Below are positions 22,971 through 33,975 of a stretch of DNA of 64,000 nt, piece by piece. The position numbers and the translations under genes were made by a program. Below the pieces are notes generated by a model. The model saw only the letters and a list, made by a program, of their open reading frames with translations, did no database searches and was not told where the DNA came from. Source of the DNA: Dastarcus helophoroides (lineage: Eukaryota; Arthropoda; Insecta; Coleoptera; Bothrideridae); contig CM053332.1 of NCBI GenBank assembly GCA_028583605.1, forward strand, positions 19,592,851 to 19,656,850. The letters are read 5' to 3'. Within the stretch, counting starts at the first letter, position 1. Each line of letters opens with the position of its first letter.

Positions 22971-23518
22971 ATTTCGACTCATTTTTTTCTCGAAACTGCA
23001 TCTCTCTCGAAAGAGAATCTATATCTTTAAAAAATTGGAATTTTCAATTTTGGCTTATGTTCTAAAGTTTCGATTTTTTAATCGAAATTCGAAGAGGGTT
23101 CGTGTTTATGTTTCAATATTTTTTTAGGCTTATTCCGCTTGTGCCCCCCCCTCCCCAACTGGTTTCAACTTTTCACCTTCAATAAAATGGAAAATTTGTG
23201 TGGGTTTCAAAATTTTTTTAGACCTATTCCGCATCTTTTGGTTTCTAACGTAATTGTTTTTAAATTACGAGATTTTTATTCAATTTTCTTCTTTTCATCA
23301 ATTTTACTTTTTCCTCGAAATTTCAATTTCTCTGCAACTTTGCTCAAATGATGTTTTTGCAAGATTCGTTTTCCTCAATTCATTCGTTTTCCTCAAAACT
23401 ATTCTTAGAGTATTCATTTTTCAAAATTATAGAAATTTTGAATTTTTTTTTTCATAGAACCACTTTATACTTTCGAATATTTTCGCATTGATATTGAAAT
23501 TTTTGAACAAATTGTGTC
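22971..23518. other. AT-rich sequence, no gene
   Basis: Decayed low-complexity DNA with a C-run near 23145 (TTGTGCCCCCCCCTCCCC). No coding region. Confidence 0.55.
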
Positions 23519-23628
23519 ATGGTGGAACGGACTGGCCTTGGTTATCTTCAAAAATTGGTATACAAATCAATAATACAACAGTTGCTCTGTTGTTTTTTTT
23601 AATCTTTCTTGGTTTTTGTGAATAAGGA
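23519..23628 (+). repeat. Palindromic repeat family P, truncated copy
   Basis: Left tip GGTGGAACGGACTGG and CTTGGTTATCTTCAAAAATT, a deleted centre, then GTTGCTCTGTTGTT and TTTTTAATCTTTCTTGGTTT from the right arm. Confidence 0.65.
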
Positions 23629-24829
23629 CCAACAAATTGTTACACAAACTGTTCTGAAAAATGCCAAATATTACTTAAAATTCAAGAAATTGAATAATTT
23701 AATTTTGCAAACATCCCAGTAAAATTATCTCTATTCAAACAGAAGAGTGATACATTATGTGCATAGAATAATGGCTCAAACGTGCGCGTACTTAAAGCCA
23801 AATCGTATTGATTAATCCAAGCCGATTACGAATATTTTCAATTTCAGTACACAATATTATTAAGAAACAATTGATATTTTGAGAAAAGTTTTCACTGTAA
23901 GTGGAAATTGTGTAAAAGACATAAAATATCGAATTTTGAAGTACAAGTCAAATTTTCAAGAATACAAATTTGGAGGAACGAAAGAAATTTAAATTAAAAA
24001 ATAATTAGAAGTAACCAAATATTAAAAAAATGATTAAGATTAAGACAAATTTTAAAAAACGGTAAATTTTCGAAAAGTCAAATTAATGAAAAAGAAAAAA
24101 AAATCCGGATATTACAAAAGTGGATTTCGAAAAATTATAACGATTTTTGAAAAATATTCTCAAAATATAAAGGTCGGAATTTCCACAATTTCCAAGAAAA
24201 AGTTCAATTTTGACACAAGTAGAATTTTTGAGAATAAATTCTTCGTTTCAAAAGTGATGAATTTGGGAAAAAAAAATTAATTTTGGGAGTCGCATTTTTT
24301 TACAAAACCAAATTTAGAATAGAAACCCAGATGTTCGAAAAAACTCGAATGTTCGAAAAACTCGAAAAATATAAACAACTCAAAAAAAGGTCGAGTATAG
24401 TGAAAAAAATTCAAAAATATTTTTCTCGAAATTTTCACTTGTTATTTAAATGTTGACATAATATTAAAATTTCAGTAAAGAAATTAAATGTACAAGAAAT
24501 CTTTTTCTTGAAATTACCGACAAATATTTTTTCGACATTTTTTTTATTTGATGACATGCGGATCTAATTTAGAAGAAAAACTAGACGAATTTTGAGAAAA
24601 TTGAAGTTTTCAGGAAAAGCCAATTTCGAAAGAAAATCGATAGTTTCAGAAACTAAAACATCGCATTTTGAAATAAATAAAATAAGACGAAGTACAAAGT
24701 CGAGTCAAATTTAAAAAAGTCGAAATTTAAATAAATGACATTTAGAAAAAAGGCAGAGAATTTTTACAGAAAAAGCGATTTTTGGAAAAAGAGTGCGAAA
24801 TTGATACTTGATGTTTCTTATTGTTATGT
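23629..24829. other. AT-rich, purine-oriented low-complexity DNA
   Basis: Contains words such as AAAAAGTCGAAATTT and GAAAAACTCGAA, without the clean period seen elsewhere. No gene. Confidence 0.6.
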
Positions 24830-25221
24830 TATGATGGTCAAAAAACGCTGCGTACGTCATTATCATCATATACCCTTATTTTATCAAGTACATATTTCTG
24901 CTTAACATCTTCAGAAGTGTAAATACTGGAAAAACCCATAGAAAAGGTTAAATAGACACGAAATTTTTCAAATTTTTTTCGAATCATGTATAAAAAGGCA
25001 AAAAACAATCGAAATTGAAATTTAGGCAATAATGCATGAAAAACGCCAAAAAGAAGGTGAAAAGGTAGGATCATTGGATTTTACCTAAAATCCGGTCTCT
25101 AATAATAAAAAGTGCGAACCTTTCAATTAATTTCTCTGTTAAAGACAAATAAGAAATTATTTTGTTTTCTAATATGTCGCTACTGGATCTTGAGCAGGTA
25201 AATTCGCTGGGATCAGCTAGT
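24830..25221 (+). mobile_element. Possible Helitron-like 3' segment
   Basis: Ends GCTGGGATCAGCTAGT (CTAG at 25217-25220), resembling the CTAGT 3' ends of insect Helitron-like elements and the end at 44150. The start is unknown. No Rep/helicase coding sequence is present. Tentative. Confidence 0.3.
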
Positions 25222-26474
25222 TTTATGATAAAACTGAACAGTTTTCTAGATGTCGACTGTGGGAATATTAACTAAAACACTTAAATTCAGTACTAAATTA
25301 TTTTTTAAATTATTACCGTGCGACCCGTATTACAAGAAAGTCCTCGCTACTAGTGATCCTTGTAACTCTAGTTAAATTGTATTTAAACTAGTTAGATAAG
25401 ACGATAAATTAACTATCAGCAGTAAAACTAAGGATTCCAATTAATCTAACTCTTCTTCCATCCATCCGTCGAATAACGGTAGCGAAAAAGTTTCATTACA
25501 GCTTATTATTCGAAGCACCATCATTTCCGGCAGGATAGATTGTTGTAGTAAGTAGTTCGCGTCAGCTTTCCGTTCTGTATCCACTAGGACGTCAATAAAA
25601 AAAGTTTTAAACTAAATCCTGTCTATGCCATGAACTGAAATGTTCTAAACTATTTTTCAGAGTTTCAAACTAGATTTACTTTAGCTGGGATAAATAACTT
25701 AGCAAACTCTAACTAAATAAACACTTTAAAATAAAATGATTTTAAAGTGAGTTTGGGGACATATTTATGTTAGGAAATATGACAAATTTTGTCTAAATTT
25801 AATAAAATTTTGCCGACTGGTGCCAAAATGGTCGTTTCAGCTTCGCTGAAAATTTTGTTAAGAGTTAAATATCCGTTTTGTGTTGATTTTATGTCAAAGT
25901 TAAAGCTCTCAAGCGTATGGAAGCAGTTATAGATTTCTTGAAATAATTTACGTTATTGATTAATATTGTGGTGCTGCTTTAATTTAGGAATTTTAATTAA
26001 CCCCCGACACCAACCCTCGCGCATTTTAGATTTAATAAGGACGTTGAAATCGTGCTGCGATGTAAAAGTTAATAAAGTATATATCCGTGGATTAGAGATG
26101 TTTTCGGGATAACCATATTTTAATAAGGTAGTAGAAGTAATTTACACTTTAATATTGCACCTTCCCAACAAATAATTAACTCCAAATCTTCTCCTAATAA
26201 TTTAAGACCTGCAGGATGATCCGTCTTGTGAGAAAAGTTGATGCAAAACTGGGTATTTTAAGCGGAACAACGTTTATATTTATTTAACACAACGTGCACC
26301 TGAGCCAAGGATTTTTAAAATTGCTAATAATATCCTGTCTTGATGAAATTGTTAGAGACGCATAATTTTTGAAGTCAGCCTTAGTTTTAAAGACATTTTG
26401 AGAATACTAGGTGCAGTTTAACATTGTTCTGAGCCTCGCGCTTACGGTGATGGAGGCCTCCAAATGAAAATTGT
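25222..26474. other. No gene recognised; normal-complexity island
   Basis: Sequence of ordinary complexity, no repeats found within the window, no convincing exon. Confidence 0.5.
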
Positions 26475-28130
26475 TTCTTCATGTGTGAATTTGAAACTTT
26501 ATCCAAATCTTGTGTTATAATTTAAAAAAAATGTCTATTTTTTGATGTGCACACTGTTTTCTACAATCATTCCAAATATTTACAGAACTAATAACTGTGT
26601 TAATAATACCTTAGATAAGAAGCAGTTTGCAATAAATCGATGACTAACACAGTTTATTAGATCGCCCCCGATCGATAATGTTCGATTTTAACTGCAATTA
26701 CTGCGTTGCGTGCAATTTAATAAACTAGTGCTGACTCCGAAAATATTCATCTAAATGAAATAATGCAAGACAGACTTGATTTGCATTCTATCTATCTTTC
26801 AGCTTTTTCTTCATGTGTGAATTTGAAAATTGATCCAAATCTTGTGTTATAATTTAAAAAAATGTCTATTTTTTGATATACACGCTGTTTTCTACAATCA
26901 TTCCAAATATTTACGAAACTGATAACTATGTTAATAATACCTTAGATAAGAAGCAGTTCGCAATAAGTCGATGACTAACAAAGTTTATTAGATCGTCCCC
27001 GATCAATAATGTTCGATTTTAACCATTATTACTGCGTTGCGTACAATTTAATAAACTAATGCTGACTCCGAAAATATTCATCTAAATGAAATAATGCAAG
27101 ACAGACTTGATTTGCATTCTATCTATCCTTCAGCTTTTTCTTCATATGTGAATTTGAAAATTTATCCAAATCTTGTGTTATAATTTAAAAAAATGTCCAT
27201 TTTTTGATATACATGCTGTTTCCTACAATCACTCCAAATATTTACGGAACTGATAACTGTGTTAATAATATCTTAGATAAGAAGCAGTTCGCAATAAGTC
27301 GATGATTAACACAGTTTATTAGATCGCCCCCGATCGATAATGTTCGATTTGAACTGCAATTACTGCATTGCGTGCAATTTAATAAACTAATGGTGACTCC
27401 GAAAATATTCATCTAAATGAAATAATTCAAGACAGACTTGATTTGCATTCTATCTATCCTTCAGCTTTTTCTTCATGTGTGAAATTGAAAATTTATCCAA
27501 ATCTTGTGTTATAATTAAAAAAATGTCCATTTTTTGATATACATGCTGTTTCCTACAATCACTCCAAATATTTACGGAACTGATAACTGTGTTAATAATA
27601 CCTTAGATAAGAAGCAGTTCGCAATAAGTCGATGATTAACACAGTTTATTAGATCGCCCCCGATCAATAATGTTCGATTTTAACTGCAATTACTACTTGC
27701 GTGCAATTTAATAAACTAATGGTGACTCCCGAAAATATTCATCTAAATGAAATAATGCAAGACAGACTTGATTTGCATTCTATCTTATCCTTCAGCTTTT
27801 TTCCTCATGTGTGAATTTGAAAATTTATCCAAATCTTGTGTGTTAATTTAAGAAAATGTCTATTTTTTAATATACATGCTGTTTTCTACAATCATTCCAA
27901 ATATTTATGAAATTGATAACTGTGTTAATAATACCTTAGATAAGAAGCAGTTCGCAATAAGTCGATAACTAACACAGTTTATTAGATCGCCTCGGATCGA
28001 TAAAGTTCGATTATAACCGCAATTAGTGCGTTGCCTGCAAGTTAATAAACTAGTGCTGACTCCGAAAATATTCACCTAAATGAAATATTGCAAGACATAC
28101 TTGATTTGCATTCTATCTATCCTTCAGCTA
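26475..28130 (+). repeat. 331-bp satellite, five copies
   Basis: Units start TTCTTCATGTGTGAATTTGA at 26475, 26807, 27138, 27469 and 27801, spacing 331-332 bp. Conserved blocks include CTTAGATAAGAAGCAGTT, TTATTAGATCGCCCCCGATC and TGACTCCGAAAATATTCA. Copies are clearly similar and differ by point changes and 1-2-base indels. A sixth partial unit is at 28478-28604. Higher sequence complexity than the AT-rich arrays; non-coding. Confidence 0.92.
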
Positions 28131-28604
28131 AATCAAATTTTCTATTTTAAAAAATTGTTTCTATATGGAGCAAAAACCTTGAAATGCAGCATCTATTTTT
28201 CATAAAACATTTTTTTTTCAACAATTATTCCGATATCGAAAAAATTTGCAGTTTTTCGATAATCTATGACCCAATATCTAGTACAATTATTGAAAAATTG
28301 TCCTCTGAAACCAAGAAGGATTAAAAAACACAACAAAGGTTGTTCTAACGCGTTTCCATAGCCAAACTATCCTCTTCAGAGAGCGTGGCTATCGAAACGC
28401 GTTAGAGCAACCTTTGTTATATTTTTTAATCTTTTTTGATTTCAGGGAGACAAGATTTGTATTTCAATTTGTTTGTTCGAATTTAATCGCAATTACTGCG
28501 TTGCGCACAATTTAATAAACTAATGCTGACTCCGAAAATATACCTCTAAATGAAATAATGCAAGACAGACTTAATTTGCATTATATCTATCCTTCAGTTA
28601 AGTC
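28131..28604 (+). repeat. Satellite edge duplication: R1 part, palindrome P copy, satellite piece
   Basis: 28131-28471 (TTTCTATTTTAAAAAATTG, R1 sequence, then a P element at 28291-28471) is repeated at 28605-28940. The two are separated by a partial 331-bp unit (28478-28604). This is a tandem duplication of about 473 bp spanning the satellite boundary. Confidence 0.75.
28291..28471 (+). repeat. Palindromic repeat family P copy
   Basis: Arms GTTCTAACGCGTTTCCATAG and CTATCGAAACGCGTTAGAGC flank a short loop with CTCTTCAGAGAG. The right arm ends GACAAGATTTGTATTTCAAT. Confidence 0.75.
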
Positions 28605-29185
28605 AAGTTTTCTATTTTAAAAAATTATTTCTATATGATGCAAAAACCTTGAAATGCAAGCATCCATTTTATCATAAAATATTTTGTTTTCAACAAGTAT
28701 TCCGATATCGAAAGAAATTGCAGTTTTCCGATGATTTATGGCCCAATGTCTAGTACAATTATTGAAAAATTGTCCTCTGAAACCAAGAAGGATTAAAAAA
28801 CACAACTAAGGTTGCTCTAACGCGTTTCCATAGTCAAACTATCATCTTCAGAGAGCTTGGCTATCGAAACGCATTAGAGTAACTTTTGTTATGTTTTTTA
28901 ATTTTTTTTGGTTTCAGGGGACAAGATTTGTATTTCAATTCTTGAAAATAACCAAGGATCAGTCCTTTTCATCAAAAAAATACTACAATTATTCAAAGCT
29001 AAGTTTTGTCTTTAGAAACCTAGGAGAACAGAAAGTGGAACAATCATTTCTGACACATGTTGGGCTGAATCTTTGAGAAGATTACACCAAAAATTATTTA
29101 AAAAAATATTTTCGAATCCTTGGGGTTACTTTTTTCAAATGATACCTCACACGATATATTAACTAAAACTTGATTTTACGGATAT
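28605..29185 (+). repeat. Dispersed repeat R1, copy interrupted by palindrome P
   Basis: R1 sequence aligns with 2000-2290 on both sides of an inserted P element (28762-28979). The P element is flanked by TACAATTATT on both sides (28754 and 28982), compatible with a target-site duplication. The sister copy at 28291 shares the left junction. Confidence 0.6.
28762..28979 (+). repeat. Palindromic repeat family P copy
   Basis: Same structure as the copy at 28291 but with a longer right end, including ACCAAGGATCAGTCC. Both inner arms carry the ACGCGT/ACGCAT stem. Confidence 0.75.
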
Positions 29186-29221
29186 GATAACGAAGGCTTC
29201 CAAGGCCAGTCAGTTCAGAAG

Positions 29222-29319
29222 ATACTTCTTCCGGGATTGGACCGTGTCAAAGAACTACTAAAAGTGTTCTTTGTCTTCTTAAGTAGTTTTTTGACACGGT
29301 CCAATCCCGGAAGAAGTAT
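29222..29319 (+). repeat. Near-perfect 38-bp-stem hairpin
   Basis: 29222-29259 and 29282-29319 are inverted copies over 38 bases with one difference (a G/A that would be a G-U pair in RNA), loop 22 nt. The stem contains CTTCCGGGATTGGACCGTGT. It is either a tiny foldback element or an RNA hairpin. No host gene context to decide. Confidence 0.8.
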
Positions 29320-29376
29320 ATCCTGTATTGATTTTACAGACTCCATTTTATAAATTGAAATACAAATCTTGTCACC

Positions 29377-30065
29377 TTTCAGTTTTCAGTTTTTAGTTTT
29401 CAGTTTTCAGTAGTTTTCAGTTTTCAGTTTTCAGTTTTCAATTTTCAGTTTCAGTTTTCAGTTTTCAGTTTTCAGTTTTCCGGTTTCCGGTTTCCGGTTT
29501 CAGTTTTCAGTTTTCAGTTTTCAGTTTTCAGTTTTCAGTTTTCAGTTTTCAGTTTTCAGTTTTCAGTTTTCAGTTTTCAGTTTTCAATTTTCAGTTTCAG
29601 TTTTCAGTTTTCAGTTTTCAGTTTTCAGTTTTCAGTTTTCAGTTTTCAGTTTTCAGTTTTCAGTTTTCAGTTTTCAGTTTTCAGTTTTCAGTTTTCAGTT
29701 TTCAGTTTTCAGTTTTCAGTTTTCAGTTTTCAGTTTTCAGTTTTCAGTTTTCAGTTTTCAGTTTTCAGTTTTCAGTTTTCAGTTTTCAGTTTTCAGTTTT
29801 CAGTTTTCAGTTTTCAGTTTTCAGTTTTCAGTTTTCAGTTTTCAGTTTTCAGTTTTCAGTTTTCAGTTTTCAGTTTTCAGTTTTCAGTTTTCAGTTTTCA
29901 GTTTTCAGTTTTCAGTTTTCAGTTTTCAGTTTTCAGTTTTCAGTTTTCAGTTTTCAGTTTTCAGTTTTCAGTTTTCAGTTTCGGGTTCATTTTCAGTTTT
30001 AAGTTTCAGTTTTCAGATTCCGTTTACCGTTTCCGTTTTCAGCTTCAGTTTTAGTCTTTAGTTTT
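29377..30065 (+). repeat. Heptanucleotide array (CAGTTTT)n
   Basis: About 600 bp of almost pure 7-mer (roughly 86 units), 29377-29980, with short variants (CAGTTT, CCGGTTT) near 29450-29505 and a degraded right edge (TTTCGGGTTCATTTTCAG). The array begins directly after ATTGAAATACAAATCTTG, an arm of repeat P. Confidence 0.95.
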
Positions 30066-31040
30066 CGGTAACAATTAAAATTTTCGAAAAGGTCAAAACG
30101 TTTTTTTACAATCTTTAACTCTAATCTCAAAATGTCTACATTTTTTAGAGCATTTTAGGTTTGAATTATATATTTTTTAAATTTTGAGATTGTTTTCTTA
30201 AAACAAGTTTAAAATTTTGTCTTTTTTTTAACTGTAACTGGATTTTTAATTTGAAACTTAACAAATTGCTGCCTGTCGTTGTTGTGAGCTATTTGCACTA
30301 TTTGTTTTGAATTACACTTTTGCCCCCATTTAGACCCATTCTTCGAGAATTTGAATTTAACCTCGAAAGATTTTTTTTAAATTCTAGTGTTTTTTTTGGA
30401 ATTTAAAATTCTTTATAAAAATGCCAAATTATCAATGTGTAATTTCTTCAGAATTTTAAATTTCTACTTTTCCAGGGGTCAAAATTGGGCTTTAATCTCC
30501 AAAAACTTTTTTTTCCAACTATTTTATACAATACCTAAATACTTTAAGTTTTTTTTATTTTGGCTGGATACCGAAAAATGTAATAATTTTGTAATTATAG
30601 GTAGATTCGTTTGAAAATATTTTTTTTCAAAATTAATATTTTTAATGTTTGCTTTCTTTCTAAATAATTTGATCTAAAACCTCAAAACTTGAAATTTTGT
30701 AAAAATGTTTGGTTCTTTTAAAATTTTGACCCAAAATGTGGACATTTTTATTTTGAATTTAAAAATTTACATTTTACTATAAATTATCTGTTTTTTTTTT
30801 CAAAATTTTACCTTTTTTCTATATTTCTCATTATTCATTATCACTTTTGGGACAAATTTTGATTATGAATAATAGAGTCCAAAAACATTTTCAATATAAA
30901 TTGAAAACTCCAACTTTCTTATAAAATTTAAAGTTAAGTTTGTACTTTAAAAAAAAAACTATTAACATTAAAAACTTAGTAGCTGAAAATATTTTATTTT
31001 ACTTTTTTTTTAAATAATTTTTAATAAACAAAATGTAAAT
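30066..31040. other. AT-rich low-complexity DNA, no gene
   Basis: Pyrimidine-oriented AAAATTTTGACCC-like words without clear period. Confidence 0.6.
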
Positions 31041-32900
31041 TATAGTTAAAGGATTCTAAAAGACAGGCAACCCAAATGTCAATCAAACTGAATATCATAA
31101 TGGCCAAATCAAAGTGCATTTTTGCTTTGGCACCAGTCATACTTTATATTTTAATTTTGACCTATTATTTATCGCTTTCAGTTTAATTGACAATAAACAT
31201 GTCTCAATCTATCATTAATAACATTCAAATTCTACATCTATTTGTAAAATACTCTTACGAAACTCCTCCCAGCAGTATTCTATTTAGCAACTGCTATTTC
31301 CTGGAAATGAATAGACAGGCACCTCCCCGTGCCTAATACAGCAAACCTCGAAATTTATTAGCCCTCTCCTTCCATCGGAATAAAACGATTTTCCCAGCAT
31401 AATAGAGAACCAGCTCAATTCCCTTTATTATTTCACCTGACCGCAACATGCTGTAAGATATTAGATTTCCTTCCTTATACGTCGTCGTTCCTCTAGACAA
31501 AGCTGAAATTTCCGTCGCATATTCTAATTATATCACTGAAAATTTCGTGGCTGCCTAAGACTTTAATTGATCAAATTCTATGCAGAACCTGAAAACAAGG
31601 ACTTATTTCCTGAAACTATTTTAACGAACTGTGACTTTAAAACTGTTTAGACAGTTTTAGTAGATGTTTGCAACTTTTTTGTTCATTGGGTATTTATTAG
31701 AGGTTAGGGAGACACGTAGTAAGTCCCACACGTATAATAGGGAATAACTAATAGGTTCAAGACGTCTGACGAATGTTTACAAGTAATTAAGGGTATTCAA
31801 ATAATTGCTTGATCGAGACTTCGAAATATCAACTAATTCTAGTACCTGTGGAATGTCAGGATAAGCCAGCAATCGCATCCTAACTAAGTAAGTTGGAAAT
31901 TACGATTATACGAATTAGTTGTTTCCTCATTGCTGCAACAAGGTGTTAAAAATCCTGTATTTAATTGTGTCAACCGGTAACACTAAGGCTAATTTCCTTG
32001 AACTTATCCCGCTTCCGCTAAAGTGCTGAGTATTTTACAGCAAATTTTTTGCAAAATTCGATTTTATATCGTAAATTTTGTCGTAGCTTTCTTTGGTTAT
32101 TGATGTCTAAATATAACGACAAGTCCGGAATACAAAAACTCAGCTGAATGTGCAGTATTCCCCCCTGCGAGGAAAAGTTGCAAAAATCCGCTGAAAGGGC
32201 TTTGTTGCGTTCGTATTCATCATTGCGAGCGACTGCTGAAAAATGAGGTCGCTGAAAGCGTTAAAATGCAGAGCTAATACGGTCCTTCCCGGTCGTTATT
32301 ACAAGATGTAAGTTATGGCAGGACATTACGACAGGACTAATTCATCTCCATGCACTCATTTACAGAACAAACGCAAGGTCGTCTTACGCCAACTTGGGCC
32401 ATTTGTTTCGTCGAGAGTCGAAACAGCCACGCAGAGGGCCAAAGTTTGGTCGTGCGGCTTGTGGGAGTTTCGTGATGTCGAACTTCTATTTGCCCAAGTT
32501 TTAGTTTCGGCACTAAATGTCCTTTTTATGTGTTTCCAAAATAAATACTCCAATCACTTTCAGCGTCCCATTTGCGATAAAGTAATGGGCTTGAGTGGCT
32601 TGGAACCTAATTTTATTTTTATAAGAGGGACTTGTAATAAAAGTTTTATGGTTATATGGTAAAATAAGCAATTGTACGCCACGTTTGAATGGATTTTTTT
32701 TTCAACTTATGTTATGCTTTATAATCGTCTAATAGTTTCAAATTTTTGTCTCAAAAACTTTGTATGCAAGTGAGAGTCAACCTAGACTGCAAATTTATGC
32801 AGCCCTCTAGGCGTGTATAGTGCATTAGAATAAAAAAAAATCTGGACATTTCTTCAAATTCGTTTTTTTTCAAACCTTGTCTTTCAGAGAAAGATAAAAA
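31041..32900. other. Normal-complexity island; no convincing exon
   Basis: GC is higher than average around 32140-32580. A 115-codon frame at 32315-32662 has no family I recognise. 32775-32835 carries a fragment of repeat B (CAACCTAGACTGCAAATTTA). It could hold regulatory sequence; nothing decisive is visible. Confidence 0.45.
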
Positions 32901-32901
32901 T

Positions 32902-33975
32902 CAGTTTCAGTTTTCTGTTTCAGTTTTCAGTTTTCAGTTTCAGTTTTCAGTTTCAGTTTCAGTTTCAGTTTTCAGTTTCAGTTTTCAGTTTCAGTTTCAG
33001 TTTTCAGTTTCAGTTTTCAGTTTCAGTTTTCAGTTTCAGTTTTCAGTTTCAGTTTTCAGTTTCAGTTTTCAGTTTCAGTTTTCAGTTTCAGTTTCAGTTT
33101 CAGTTTCAGTTTCAGTTTTCAGTTTCAGTTTTCAGTTTCAGTTTTCAGTTTCAGTTTTCAGTTTCAGTTTTCAGTTTCAGTTTTCAGTTTCAGTTTTCAG
33201 TTTCAGTTTTCAGTTTCAGTTTTCAGTTTCAGTTTTCAGTTTCAGTTTTCAGTTTCAGTTTTCAGTTTCAGTTTTCAGTTTCAGTTTTCAGTTTCAGTTT
33301 TCAGTTTCAGTTTTCAGTTTCAGTTTTCAGTTTCAGTTTTCAGTTTCAGTTTTCAGTTTTCAGTTTTCAGTTTTCAGTTTCAGTTTTCAGTTTCAGTTTT
33401 CAGTTTCAGTTTTCAGTTTCAGTTTTCAGTTTCAGTTTTCAGTTTCAGTTTTCAGTTTCAGTTTTCAGTTTCAGTTTTCAGTTTCAGTTTTCAGTTTCAG
33501 TTTTCAGTTTCAGTTTTCAGTTTCAGTTTTCAGTTTCAGTTTTCAGTTTCAGTTTTCAGTTTCAGTTTTCAGTTTCAGTTTTCAGTTTCAGTTTTCAGTT
33601 TCAGTTTTCAGTTTCAGTTTTCAGTTTCAGTTTTCAGTTTCAGTTTTCAGTTTCAGTTTTCAGTTTCAGTTTTCAGTTTCAGTTTTCAGTTTCAGTTTTC
33701 AGTTTCAGTTTTCAGTTTCAGTTTTCAGTTTCAGTTTTCAGTTTCAGTTTTCAGTTTCAGTTTTCAGTTTCAGTTTCAGTTTCAGTTTTCAGTTTCAGTT
33801 TTCAGTTTCAGTTTTCAGTTTCAGTTTTCAGTTTCAGTTTCAGTTTTCAGTTTCAGTTTTCAGTTTCAGTTTTCAGTTTCAGTTTTCAGCTTCGGTTTTC
33901 AGTTTCAGTTTTCAGTTTCAGTTTTCCGTTTCCGCTTTCGGTTTCACTTTCAGTTTTCGGTTTCAGTTTTCAGTC
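32902..33975 (+). repeat. 13-bp array (CAGTTTTCAGTTT)n
   Basis: Alternating hexamer CAGTTT and heptamer CAGTTTT for about 1.05 kb (about 80 units). Local slips such as pure CAGTTT (near 33090) or pure CAGTTTT (near 33355) occur. Edges decay to TTCCGTTTCCGCTTTCGG. It is the same base word as the array at 29377 but a different higher-order unit. Confidence 0.95.

Noticed and set aside
32315..32662. 115-codon frame in a GC-richer stretch
   Set aside because: No recognisable domain, no clear splice or start context, and the opposite strand is open too. Possible exon but unsupported.
29377..33975. CRISPR-like or telomere-like array
   Set aside because: Units of 7 and 13 bp without spacers cannot be CRISPR; the word is CAGTTTT, not the insect telomere TTAGG.
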